Assembly: GCA_913052135.1 (NCBI GenBank)
Contig: CAJXDY010000002.1
Coordinates: forward strand, 35,445-99,444
Source: UBA8106 sp913052135
Lineage (GTDB): Bacteria > Acidobacteriota > Vicinamibacteria > Vicinamibacterales > UBA823
Length of the DNA: 64,000 nt
Direction of reading: 5' to 3'
The translations under genes and the position numbers were made by a program. Positions 33,289-41,428 of the stretch are shown here, piece after piece (within the stretch, counting starts at the first letter, position 1; the number at the start of each line of letters is the position of its first letter). A model generated the notes under the pieces. It saw only the letters and a program-made list of their open reading frames with translations, was not told where the DNA came from and ran no database searches.

Positions 33289-34320
33289 ATGACGAAGACT
33301 GACGATTACGATCTCTTGCATTGTTCCGCTGGCCATTTCGTTCGTTCGACGCGTGGCACCGTGGGCGTTTCTGGTAACGACCGAGCGTCGTTTTTGCAGG
33401 GACTGCTCACCAATGATATTGAGGCCTTGTCATCAGGTCGAGGATGTTACGCGACCTATCTCACGCCTCAGGGCCGAATAATTACAGATATGAATGTACT
33501 CGACACTGGAAATAGCATTCTTCTCGACGTTGATATTGGGACTACCCACCACCTGGTTGAGCGCTTTAATAAGCTTATCTTCAGCGAAGATGTACAGATA
33601 TCGGATCTGTCGAATACTTGGACGCAAATTGGCGTGCGTGGTCCGCATGCGGCGACAGCACTGGCGACAGTGCTAGCTGAGACGGATTTAGAGGCAGTGT
33701 CACTTCACGCCAGTAAATTTCTTGAATATGACGACTTTCAAACAGGGCGGGTATCGTATCTCGATGAGCACGTGCTGATTTCGAGAAATGATGATGTGGG
33801 TGTTGTGGGTTTTGATGTCAGGGTACCTACTACGCTTGATACTGCCCTGCGAGAGCGATTGGCTGCGACTGGTGCGGTGTCTGTAGATGAAAGGGTGCTT
33901 GAGATTCTCCGCGTTGAAGCGGGTCGGCCACTGTTTCCCGTGGATTTGGATGAGAGAACAATACCTCTTGAAGCCGGCATTGAAGACCGCGCCATTAGCT
34001 TGACGAAAGGATGTTACGTCGGGCAAGAGGTCATCATCAGGATTCTTCACCGGGGGCAAGGAAAGGTCGCTAGAAAACTCGTCGGTTTGACGGTTATGGA
34101 AGCTGCGTCAACAGTGCCGATGCGGAACGCGAAATTATTTGATAATGAAAAAGAAGTTGGGCATATTACCAGCGCCGTCCAATCACCCGCGCTCGGTTGT
34201 CCAATCGCGCTTGGTTATGTTCATCGTGACTATGCAGCGCCTGGCATGCAGGTGCAAATTCAGGACCAATCGCACGGGCAAACGGGAACAGTTACGAAAC
34301 TGCCGTTCACAACCCCTTAG
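33289..34320 (+). CDS. ygfZ: YgfZ/GcvT-domain folate-binding protein
   Basis: A 343-residue member of the YgfZ family, which uses folate to aid iron-sulfur cluster assembly or repair. The diagnostic KGCYVGQE motif is at about residues 242-249, followed by RILHRGQGKVARKLVG; the N-terminal domain has LQGLLTNDIEAL. It is distinct from the other GcvT-like protein at 7337. The last 14 bases overlap the end of a convergent Nudix gene. Confidence 0.88.
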   Translation: MTKTDDYDLLHCSAGHFVRSTRGTVGVSGNDRASFLQGLLTNDIEALSSGRGCYATYLTPQGRIITDMNVLDTGNSILLDVDIGTTHHLVERFNKLIFSEDVQISDLSNTWTQIGVRGPHAATALATVLAETDLEAVSLHASKFLEYDDFQTGRVSYLDEHVLISRNDDVGVVGFDVRVPTTLDTALRERLAATGAVSVDERVLEILRVEAGRPLFPVDLDERTIPLEAGIEDRAISLTKGCYVGQEVIIRILHRGQGKVARKLVGLTVMEAASTVPMRNAKLFDNEKEVGHITSAVQSPALGCPIALGYVHRDYAAPGMQVQIQDQSHGQTGTVTKLPFTTP

Positions 34321-34699
34321 TCCCTAAGATCTCAATGAGTTTGACGTCCGCGGGTGGAAAAGTTAGGTCTTTCAGTTCTTCCTGTGTCACCCATTGGATT
34401 GCCTGACCGAGACATGGACGTGGAGTTCCATGAATTTGACACTGGTAGAAATGCAAGAGGAGTCTACTGTCAGGATAGTCATGCTGGACCATGTGAATCT
34501 TTTTACCTACAGAAATATCAACGTCAAGTTCTTCACGAAGTTCACGACGTAGCGCGTTGCGAAGTGTTTCCCTGGGTTTACATTTGCCGCCCGGAAACTC
34601 CCAGCACCAGGCTAGGGGTCCCTCACCTTGACGTTGTGTTACAAGAAATTTGCCATCACGTTGAACAACAGCAGCTACGACAGGTATTGGTTTAGACAT
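34307..34699 (-). CDS. MutT-like (deoxy)nucleoside triphosphate pyrophosphohydrolase
   Basis: A 130-residue Nudix protein. The Nudix box is GGKCKPRETLRNALRRELREELDVDI, matching GX5EX7REUXEEXGU, with the preceding WCWEFPGG of the MutT/CTP-pyrophosphohydrolase type. It sanitises oxidised or modified NTPs. The ATG at 34699 (MSKPIPVVAAVV) is chosen over the GTG at 34717. It lies 42 bp downstream of the short mutY gene in the same direction, so both act on oxidative damage (8-oxo-guanine). Its end overlaps ygfZ convergently by 14 bp. Confidence 0.86.
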   Translation of the reverse strand: MSKPIPVVAAVVQRDGKFLVTQRQGEGPLAWCWEFPGGKCKPRETLRNALRRELREELDVDISVGKKIHMVQHDYPDSRLLLHFYQCQIHGTPRPCLGQAIQWVTQEELKDLTFPPADVKLIEILGTKGL

Positions 34700-34741
34700 T
34701 CGAAATTTGAGATTCACCGGACTTGCATTATGAGGTTAATT

Positions 34742-35458
34742 TCACGATGGTTTAACCCTTGAGGTTAATTGCGGTGCCGAGACGCAGAAAAGTTTCATGG
34801 GGCATTGGAGGCAACGCGGATTACGAGCCGTACAGACTGTAGCCCCTAGATCCATGAGGCCCTGGTTGAAGTCGTAGACATGACGCCGTGGCAACAGGAT
34901 TGCAGACAGTTGCCATAAATACCGACGCAGTGCGTTGCGCCGGTAATCACCACGACCCACGAAGACTCTAAACAATACTCGGGCAACATTGGTATCGAGG
35001 ATTGCTGCACGCTGTCCGAAAGCGAAACTTAGGATTGCTCCAACAGTGTAAGCGCCGATACCCTCAAATGATCTTAGTGTAACTTCATCCGAGGGCAGTT
35101 GACCGCCGTGCGATGAGACAACCTTACGTGCAATAGTAAGCAGCCGTTTTGGTCTAATGTTGTAGCCCAAAGGGTACCAGGCGCGGAGGACGTCTCGAAG
35201 TCGAGCCTTGGACAGCGTTTCGAACGTTGGATAGCGTCTGATCCAAAATTCATACTTAGGAATTACGCGATCGACTTGAGTCTGTTGGAGCATAATTTCA
35301 GAGACTAGAACGCGGTACGGATCAGTAGTATGGCGCCAAGGGAGATCTCGTCCGTAACGGCGATACCAACTAAGTAACCGTCGTCGAAAGCCTTGACGCT
35401 GCGCTGGATCAGGCAGTTTGTGTCGGTAGCGGTACTTTTTGGTTTTACGTTTAGCCAT
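34742..35458 (-). CDS. mutY: A/G-specific adenine glycosylase-like protein, short form
   Basis: A 238-residue HhH-GPD DNA glycosylase. MutY-type residues are the catalytic E54 (EIMLQQTQV), Y137 in GIGAYTVG where endonuclease III has a lysine, and D155 (DTNVARVL). Four cysteines C209, C216, C219, C225 bind the [4Fe-4S] cluster. The usual C-terminal Nudix-like domain for 8-oxoG recognition is absent, so this is a MutY-N or MIG (T/G mismatch) type enzyme; substrate needs care. The basic N-terminal tail (AKRKTKKYRYRHK) precedes the fold. GGAG is near the start. Confidence 0.8.
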   Translation of the reverse strand: MAKRKTKKYRYRHKLPDPAQRQGFRRRLLSWYRRYGRDLPWRHTTDPYRVLVSEIMLQQTQVDRVIPKYEFWIRRYPTFETLSKARLRDVLRAWYPLGYNIRPKRLLTIARKVVSSHGGQLPSDEVTLRSFEGIGAYTVGAILSFAFGQRAAILDTNVARVLFRVFVGRGDYRRNALRRYLWQLSAILLPRRHVYDFNQGLMDLGATVCTARNPRCLQCPMKLFCVSAPQLTSRVKPS

Positions 35459-35490
35459 TCATCTCCAAGGAAGGGTACTATAGATGTGCC

Positions 35491-36030
35491 ATGAAGCTTT
35501 ATACACGCACGGGCGATGCAGGTGAAACTGGATTTCTCGACGGATCTCGGGTAGCAAAATCCGACCCCCGAGTAGAGGCCTACGGCGCTCTTGACGAACT
35601 TAACGCGATTCTCGGAGTTGCGTGCACGCAGACACAGGAAGCGGACATCCTCGAAATTTTGGTTGCAGTGCAAAAAGATTTAATGGCCTTAGGCACCCAG
35701 CTCGCCGATCCAAACACCCACACTGCCAGTGGCATTCAGAAGGCACTATTAGATGATACTGATGTGCAACGTCTTGAATCTTGGATCGATGTGTTGACAA
35801 CTGAGACGCCACCCCTTCGTCGATTTATTTTACCCGGCGGCTCATCATCTGCAGCTGCATTGCATCTAGCTAGAACGGTCTGTCGGAGGGCTGAACGACG
35901 GATGGTTGCACTTGGTGCCGGTCAGGTGAAAGGCCTATTGCTGCGTTACATTAATCGGCTGTCTGATTTGTTGTTTGCTGCCGCCCGAGTTCTAAATCTC
36001 CGGGCTGGTGTCTCAGAACCTGAATGGTAA
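35491..36030 (+). CDS. Cob(I)yrinic acid a,c-diamide adenosyltransferase, PduO type
   Basis: A 179-residue ATP:corrinoid adenosyltransferase that makes adenosylcobalamin. The ATP-binding TRTGDAGETGFLDGSRVAK, VEAYGALDELNAILG, and FILPGGSSSAAALHLARTVCRRAERR segments are the PduO/MMAB signature, with the conserved Arg-rich helix. A TATAGA hexamer ends six bases before the ATG and no SD is present. It is divergent from the mutY-like gene. Confidence 0.92.
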   Translation: MKLYTRTGDAGETGFLDGSRVAKSDPRVEAYGALDELNAILGVACTQTQEADILEILVAVQKDLMALGTQLADPNTHTASGIQKALLDDTDVQRLESWIDVLTTETPPLRRFILPGGSSSAAALHLARTVCRRAERRMVALGAGQVKGLLLRYINRLSDLLFAAARVLNLRAGVSEPEW

Positions 36031-36072
36031 ACCTTAAGTTTTTGTGATTTATCATGAAACATCTCGGCAAAC

Positions 36073-36570
36073 CTACTTTTGCTTGTCGCGTTTCCTGATA
36101 CTGCTCTTTATGGCGTCGAATATTTTTTTTGCCAACTCCTGAGAAACTCGTTCCCGAATCGAGCCACATTCAATCAGTATTACGTCCGAGGTTGTCTCGA
36201 CAACCACGTCCCACCGATCGTGCGCAATACCTTCAGGATGGTCTTTCACACTTGCAGGTATTGCGTTGGTGTCTGTTAGAAATTCCTTCGATGTATGTGC
36301 GGCGATGGTTGAACCATTGATTAGTAATTTCACGGCTTTTATCGACGCCTTGTCTATCGATTGATTGCCACGTAAAAAATGGGTGACGTTTTCACTGAAC
36401 AACGTCATGTTCGCACCCATTGGTATCTCTGCAATTACGGAGTGTCCTCGCGCGACCAATTGGTCGCGCTTTGACTCCCAACGTTTGCGATAGAACACCA
36501 GCGTAGTTATTAGGCTACCTGCGACCATTAGTAGAAAAAGCGCCACGACACCGGCTATGACATCTCGCAT
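36073..36570 (-). CDS. Hypothetical membrane-anchored protein
   Basis: A 165-residue protein with a single N-terminal hydrophobic helix (about residues 5-26, VIAGVVALFLLMVAGSLITTL) followed by a basic stop-transfer region (FYRKRWESKRDQ). The rest is soluble, with alternating beta-like segments and a lysine-rich C-terminus. No family is recognised. It lies 55 bp downstream of the prenyl synthase gene on the same strand and may be cotranscribed with it. Confidence 0.65.
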   Translation of the reverse strand: MRDVIAGVVALFLLMVAGSLITTLVFYRKRWESKRDQLVARGHSVIAEIPMGANMTLFSENVTHFLRGNQSIDKASIKAVKLLINGSTIAAHTSKEFLTDTNAIPASVKDHPEGIAHDRWDVVVETTSDVILIECGSIRERVSQELAKKIFDAIKSSIRKRDKQK

Positions 36571-36625
36571 TTTGTGATGCTATCAGTATTAATCAGTAAC
36601 GATACAAGGGTCTCAATTCGGAAGT

Positions 36626-37648
36626 TTAAGAAAACTTGCTGAGTGTTTTTAGAGCAACATCACGTGCTAGAGACTCCTTCTCGGTAGTTGTCAAGCGATG
36701 TTGTTCGGTCATGAGGTCGTAAGAGCAGGCAATAATTTTTGCGATTGTTTCTGAATAAATACGGATGATTAACTCCAATACGAACAAGCGATCAGGGCTC
36801 AGTCGATTCTGAAGTGTACCAGCAACAACTTTGCCCTCTTCTAGCATTATCTGTGCGCGATCCACGAGGTCACGTACCAGATCTTTGAGGGGTTGACTTG
36901 CGCGACCGGCTGCCAAATCGGTTGCGAGCAACTGTTCGTTTACACCACGGTGCGCCATGTCGTCACCTGCTAAGTACAGCAAGCCGGTTTTACCAGTCTT
37001 GAGGTCTCGCCGGAGGTCTCGCAAAACGTGGACAATATAAGCGAATAAACCTAATTTCTGACCACAAGAGTCAAGCATGAAGTCAGATGCAACCCGAAAT
37101 ACCTCATCGTTATCACTCCGTTCAGAAGCGATGAGATATAGATAGACTGTGGTCGGTGCAACTGTTGCGCCTTGCGCGTACCGTACGAAGTCGCTGTATG
37201 TTGCAAATCTTGTTCTTTGAAGATCTTCTCCCATGGCATCGAAGAAGTTGTCCCAAAGCTGGCGCTTTACAGGAAATTGTTTATAAGCACGTGAGAAAGC
37301 ATCAAATAATTCTGGAGCACGGGGATCGCGACACATCTCTAGATCGTGCGGGTTAGGACTTTTGTGACTAAGTGTCGCTTCAACAAGGCGCCGCCATGCA
37401 TCCAAAACCGTGCGTTCAAGGATGGCTTCTTCTTTGGGACACCCTTGGGCGAGGACTTCATCAACGCGGTCGTCGACGACTCGCATGATTGCGTAAAGCG
37501 CACAGAACGCTCGATAACGTTCCGGATCAACAAAATAGCAACTTGTTCTGTAGAGGTTATTAAAATCTTTTGCTGCGATAGCCTCAGCGGTACCATCAGC
37601 ACCAGTAAGTGATCCTGGACACCAGATTGGGCTAAAATTGTGGTTCAT
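36626..37648 (-). CDS. Squalene/phytoene synthase family protein
   Basis: A 340-residue all-helical prenyl-condensing enzyme. The two aspartate-rich motifs are DDRVDE near residue 58 and DLRRDLKTGKTGLLYL near 213, each binding Mg and diphosphate. The sequence shows YRTSCYFVDPERYRAFCALYAIMRVVDD, typical of the family. It lies 8 bp after a geranylgeranyl-reductase-like gene, so it joins isoprenoid diphosphates for a terpenoid lipid, hopanoid or carotenoid precursor. No desaturase or cyclase is adjacent. The exact product is open. Confidence 0.82.
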   Translation of the reverse strand: MNHNFSPIWCPGSLTGADGTAEAIAAKDFNNLYRTSCYFVDPERYRAFCALYAIMRVVDDRVDEVLAQGCPKEEAILERTVLDAWRRLVEATLSHKSPNPHDLEMCRDPRAPELFDAFSRAYKQFPVKRQLWDNFFDAMGEDLQRTRFATYSDFVRYAQGATVAPTTVYLYLIASERSDNDEVFRVASDFMLDSCGQKLGLFAYIVHVLRDLRRDLKTGKTGLLYLAGDDMAHRGVNEQLLATDLAAGRASQPLKDLVRDLVDRAQIMLEEGKVVAGTLQNRLSPDRLFVLELIIRIYSETIAKIIACSYDLMTEQHRLTTTEKESLARDVALKTLSKFS

Positions 37649-37656
37649 CCTGCGGG

Positions 37657-39006
37657 TCAGTTTATACGTTGTTGGTCCGCACCGCGCTTGCTTAATTGAC
37701 TTCGGATGATTTTGGTGAAAAGACCAGGCCGCATAACGTTACTTCGAGGTAGGGCATGTCCAATGATGCTCATCACCTCGTCCGCCCAAAGATGATTATG
37801 GGCTGCATGAAGCATGATTTTATCCAAAAGCCTTTGGTCGCGATGTAATCGCTGAAGTAACCGCCCCAACACGAAATCCAGCCCAAAAGCTTTCCGCCAA
37901 GCTTTCTCATAGCTCCGGAGTGGCGTCTGGTGATGAAGAAACATGCCTGATAGCAGGGCCTGGTGACTCGCGGTACTAGCCAGAAGGCCACTACTGACAG
38001 CTGTATGTATTCCATGACCTGTAAATGGATCTACGAATCCGGCGGCATCACCCACCAATAAAAGGCCATCCGTCACAGTTCGCCGAGTTAGGTGTGGACC
38101 GGGCAGCAACCAACCTGCCATTGGGGCACAACCATCCAAATTGACACGTTGTCCGATTCTCTTGCGAAATATACTTTCGAGGTTGGTTCGTGTCGGCCTG
38201 GTCGGTGAATCAAAAGTACCAATACCGACATTTGCCATTCCATGCGGGCCAGGCACCAGCCAGCAGCAACCCCTTTTCAGATTAGCATCTGCGAATACCT
38301 CAAAAATTCGTTCTTGTTGCGGATATTGCACATAAGTTCGAAGTGCAACGCTATAGCCCCGATTAGAATTTCTCGGTTGGTGAAGTCCGCTGCGCTGTCC
38401 AAAACGGCTAAATGCGCCGTTGGCAGCGATGACCAAGGGTGCATGATAGTTTTTTACACTCGACCTATTTCGAACTTTGACGATATTAACTTGTTTCTGT
38501 TGATCCCAAGTGACTTCCTCAACGGAGTGGCGTTCACGCAAGTCGGCACCACATCCCTCAGCATGGCGTGCCAGGCGTTCATCGAATAATACTCGAGGTA
38601 AGATTCGCCACGGTTGATGGTTACCTTGTCGATCACGGAATGTTCCGGTTGCATGAATATTTGTCGCCGTAGTGAATCCGCACCCATGAATCGTAGCCGC
38701 ATCGCCGGCCAGAATATCGAGGCTGGTTCCAATGGCACTTAAGGGTTTCTGGAGAGATGGTAAAAGTACGTCACCACAAACCTTATCGCGTGGAAAACTT
38801 TCGCGTTCGAGCAGTAAGACACGATGACCGCGTCGGGCAAGGTCGGCAGCCGCTGAGCTGCCGGCCGGACCTGCCCCGACGACAATAACATCGGCATCCC
38901 AAGATTGTCGTAACATGTGAGCAGGTAGGAGTCTCCCACGGATCCTGCGGGAATAGCAATGATCGCTAGAGCTACGATCTGTTGCTTTACGTCGTTTGAC
39001 AGGCAT
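37657..39006 (-). CDS. Geranylgeranyl reductase family FAD-dependent oxidoreductase
   Basis: A 449-residue FAD protein. The dinucleotide motif VGAGPAGSSAAADLARRG begins near residue 42, followed by LLERESFPRDKVCGD, whose PRDKxCG is the GGR-family signature, and the later LLVGDAAGFVDPFTGHGI. The N-terminal 30 residues before MLRQSW are basic and unusual, and an ATG at 38916 is an alternative start. It is cotranscribed with the downstream prenyl synthase-like gene (8-bp gap), consistent with reduction of polyprenyl or related lipids. Confidence 0.82.
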   Translation of the reverse strand: MPVKRRKATDRSSSDHCYSRRIRGRLLPAHMLRQSWDADVIVVGAGPAGSSAAADLARRGHRVLLLERESFPRDKVCGDVLLPSLQKPLSAIGTSLDILAGDAATIHGCGFTTATNIHATGTFRDRQGNHQPWRILPRVLFDERLARHAEGCGADLRERHSVEEVTWDQQKQVNIVKVRNRSSVKNYHAPLVIAANGAFSRFGQRSGLHQPRNSNRGYSVALRTYVQYPQQERIFEVFADANLKRGCCWLVPGPHGMANVGIGTFDSPTRPTRTNLESIFRKRIGQRVNLDGCAPMAGWLLPGPHLTRRTVTDGLLLVGDAAGFVDPFTGHGIHTAVSSGLLASTASHQALLSGMFLHHQTPLRSYEKAWRKAFGLDFVLGRLLQRLHRDQRLLDKIMLHAAHNHLWADEVMSIIGHALPRSNVMRPGLFTKIIRSQLSKRGADQQRIN

Positions 39007-39086
39007 ACTTCTAGTTCATTGATTGTGTGTCAAGCCTTGGTTGATAAACTATGACCGAAGTTATACCTGAGGGATATTAATCAGCG

Positions 39087-40268
39087 ATGCAGTCGATTGT
39101 CGTTCACTACCAAGAACTTGTACTGAAGGGCAAAAACAGGCCTTGGTTTATCGCTCGCCTTGTCAGAAATCTCAAAGAAGCGACGGCTGACCTTCATGTG
39201 ATTTCAGTACGGGCACTCCCGGGTCGTATTGAAATGGTGTTGGGTGTAGAGACTGAATGGCCGCTTGTTCGAGAACGGGTCACTAAGATTTTTGGCGTGG
39301 CTAATTTTGCGTTGGCTCGACGCGTAACTGGTGACCTTGATGCTGTCGCGGGTTCTATTTTGGACGATCTTGCCGATACTCAAACTAGTAGTTTTCGCGT
39401 CAAAACACGTCGCACTGACAAACGATATCCATTGACTTCGCCTCAAATTGATCGAGAGATAGGCGGACGTATCAAGAGGGTAAAGGGATGGCCTGTAAAT
39501 CTCTCACTTCCGGACCTGACTATTTATGTTGAGATGCTTACCGATAGCACATTCTATTATTTCGACAAGATTCCGGGGCCAGGTGGACTACCTAGCGGAG
39601 TGAGTGGTCGAGTGCTGTGCCTCCAATCGGGCGGCATTGATTCACCTGTTGCGGCCTACCGGATGATGAAGCGTGGATGCCGCGTGCAATTCATTCATTT
39701 TCATAGCTATCCAATTCTTTCAAAAGCTTCTCAGGACAAAGTTCGGGAAATAGTGATGCTGCTGACAAAGCACCAGTTGCACTCTCGTCTATTTATGGTG
39801 GCGTTTGGAGAAATTCAGCAACAGGTTGTCTTACGAGTGCCGCCTCCCCTGCGCGTCGTTGTGTACCGACGTCTAATGCTGCGCATAGCCGACCACTTTG
39901 CGCGTCAACAGAAGGCGAAAGCCCTCGTTACCGGAGAGGCCATGGGGCAGGTTGCATCGCAAACTCTCGACAATATTGCGACCATTAATGCCGTTACTAA
40001 CCTGCCCATCTTTCGACCTTTAATCGGTCTTGACAAGGAAGAGATCACAATCGAGGCGCGTAAGATCGAAACATACCCTATTTCGATTATTCCCGACCAG
40101 GATTGTTGCCAACTCTTTATACCTAAGCATCCTTCAACCAAGGCCAAATTGCAGGCAGTACAAGAAGCCGAGAGTGAATTACCGGTTGACGATTTGGTCC
40201 ATCAAGCCGTAGTTGAGGTAGTTCGTGAAGACATGACCTTTCCAGGTCACAGTCAAGTTACGGACTAG
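39087..40268 (+). CDS. thiI: tRNA 4-thiouridine synthase ThiI
   Basis: A 393-residue enzyme that installs 4-thiouridine in tRNA and may supply sulfur for thiazole synthesis. It has a N-terminal ferredoxin-like/THUMP region (about 1-160) and the PP-loop SGGIDSPVAAYRMMKRG near residue 180; a Cys pair in DQDCCQLF lies near residue 336. The C-terminal rhodanese domain of the enterobacterial enzyme is absent, as in Bacillus. It is on the opposite strand from the geranylgeranyl-reductase gene. Confidence 0.9.
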   Translation: MQSIVVHYQELVLKGKNRPWFIARLVRNLKEATADLHVISVRALPGRIEMVLGVETEWPLVRERVTKIFGVANFALARRVTGDLDAVAGSILDDLADTQTSSFRVKTRRTDKRYPLTSPQIDREIGGRIKRVKGWPVNLSLPDLTIYVEMLTDSTFYYFDKIPGPGGLPSGVSGRVLCLQSGGIDSPVAAYRMMKRGCRVQFIHFHSYPILSKASQDKVREIVMLLTKHQLHSRLFMVAFGEIQQQVVLRVPPPLRVVVYRRLMLRIADHFARQQKAKALVTGEAMGQVASQTLDNIATINAVTNLPIFRPLIGLDKEEITIEARKIETYPISIIPDQDCCQLFIPKHPSTKAKLQAVQEAESELPVDDLVHQAVVEVVREDMTFPGHSQVTD

Positions 40269-40299
40269 TCAAAACTATTGCTTACACTGTAATTGGGCG

Positions 40300-40836
40300 T
40301 TACCTGTTTAACGGATGGAGAATGCCATCCAAATAGTCATGCAGAGCATCTTGAGTGCTACGAAAAGCCAGTTCTTCCCAGGGAATCGCACTGACTTCAA
40401 ATAGCCTGATTTCCAGAGATTCGTCGTCGGTGCAGAGTTCACCACCTGTTGCGGTTGCAGCGTACACCACAATGATGGGCGTCCGACCTCGATAGGAATA
40501 GATGTTAATCAGGCCGTCAATCCGAACTTGAAGACCTGATTCTTCAAGTGCTTCTCTTTGAGCGGCACCCACGATCTCTTCGCCTCGGTCAACGTAACCC
40601 CCAGGAAACACCCACTTGCCGTATCCGGGTTCGATCCCGCGTCGGACAAACACAATCCGTCCGTCAGTTGCTTTAATAATTGTTCCCACGGCAAGTTTAG
40701 GATCAAGATAGAAGATATAGCCGCACACGCTGCAAAGAAGTCTTTTGGGTTCCCCTTCTTTTAACAGCCGGTGTTCGAGTTTAGCGCTGCAGACTGGGCA
40801 GAAGCGGTATTCTGGGGAATGCTGGCTATCTATCAT
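40300..40836 (-). CDS. Nudix hydrolase with N-terminal zinc ribbon
   Basis: A 178-residue Nudix protein. An N-terminal zinc ribbon is formed by FCPVCSAKL and LLCSVCGYIFY (two Cys pairs); the Nudix box is GGYVDRGEEIVGAAQREALEESGLQV. The combination resembles ADP-ribose or NADH pyrophosphatases (NudC-like). The ATG at 40836 (MIDSQHSPEYRF) is taken over an upstream codon at 40881 because the latter overlaps the divergent peptide deformylase promoter region. Substrate not determined. Confidence 0.82.
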   Translation of the reverse strand: MIDSQHSPEYRFCPVCSAKLEHRLLKEGEPKRLLCSVCGYIFYLDPKLAVGTIIKATDGRIVFVRRGIEPGYGKWVFPGGYVDRGEEIVGAAQREALEESGLQVRIDGLINIYSYRGRTPIIVVYAATATGGELCTDDESLEIRLFEVSAIPWEELAFRSTQDALHDYLDGILHPLNR

Positions 40837-40888
40837 CTGGTGCCACAGTCGTGTCAGATGTGCCGAAAAAAGCGTGGCCAACGTACCG

Positions 40889-40894
40889 TATAAT
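40889..40894 (+). promoter_or_regulatory. -10 element positioned for a leaderless def transcript
   Basis: A perfect TATAAT ends seven bases before the def ATG at 40902. No -35 box or SD is seen. With the usual -10 to start distance, transcription would begin at or next to the ATG, so the mRNA may be leaderless. Confidence 0.45.
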
Positions 40895-40901
40895 CGCGAA
40901 G

Positions 40902-41417
40902 ATGTCTATTCTGAAGATTGCACGCATGGGTCATCCTATCTTGCGGCGTCGAGCACGCCCAGTGGATTTACTAGAGCTGACCACTGCACCGATACAAAAG
41001 CTGATCGACGACATGATTACAACAATGAAAGAGTATCAGGGAATTGGTCTAGCTGGTCCTCAGGTACACGAAGATCTGCGGCTGTTCGTGGTAGGTGTTG
41101 AGAACGGTGACGATCCAATGCCGCTCACGGTCATTGTCAATCCCGAGCTGACTCTCCTGGAAGATACATCAGTCGATGATTGGGAAGGATGCTTGAGTAT
41201 TCCAGACGTACGGGGTCGTGTACCACGGGCGCCAGAAATTAATGTCCGCGGTTTTGATCGGCAGGGAAAGCCTCTCCAATTCACTGCGCGTGGTATGGCT
41301 GCTCGCGTGATCCAGCATGAAACTGACCATCTTGATGGCATTCTTTTTCTAGATCGGATGAAAACATTCGAATCACTGGCCTTTATGGAGGAGTACAGTC
41401 GTTTCTTGGCTGAATAG
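40902..41417 (+). CDS. def: Peptide deformylase
   Basis: A 171-residue metallo-enzyme that removes the formyl group from nascent proteins. The three motifs are GIGLAGPQV, EGCLSIPD with the metal cysteine, and QHETDHLDG with the two metal histidines and catalytic Glu. The ATG at 40902 is chosen (MSILKIARMGHPILRR) because the family begins there; an upstream GTG at 40851 adds 17 unmatched residues. It converges on thyX with an 11-bp gap. Confidence 0.95.
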   Translation: MSILKIARMGHPILRRRARPVDLLELTTAPIQKLIDDMITTMKEYQGIGLAGPQVHEDLRLFVVGVENGDDPMPLTVIVNPELTLLEDTSVDDWEGCLSIPDVRGRVPRAPEINVRGFDRQGKPLQFTARGMAARVIQHETDHLDGILFLDRMKTFESLAFMEEYSRFLAE

Positions 41418-41428
41418 CCTTTTACGAC

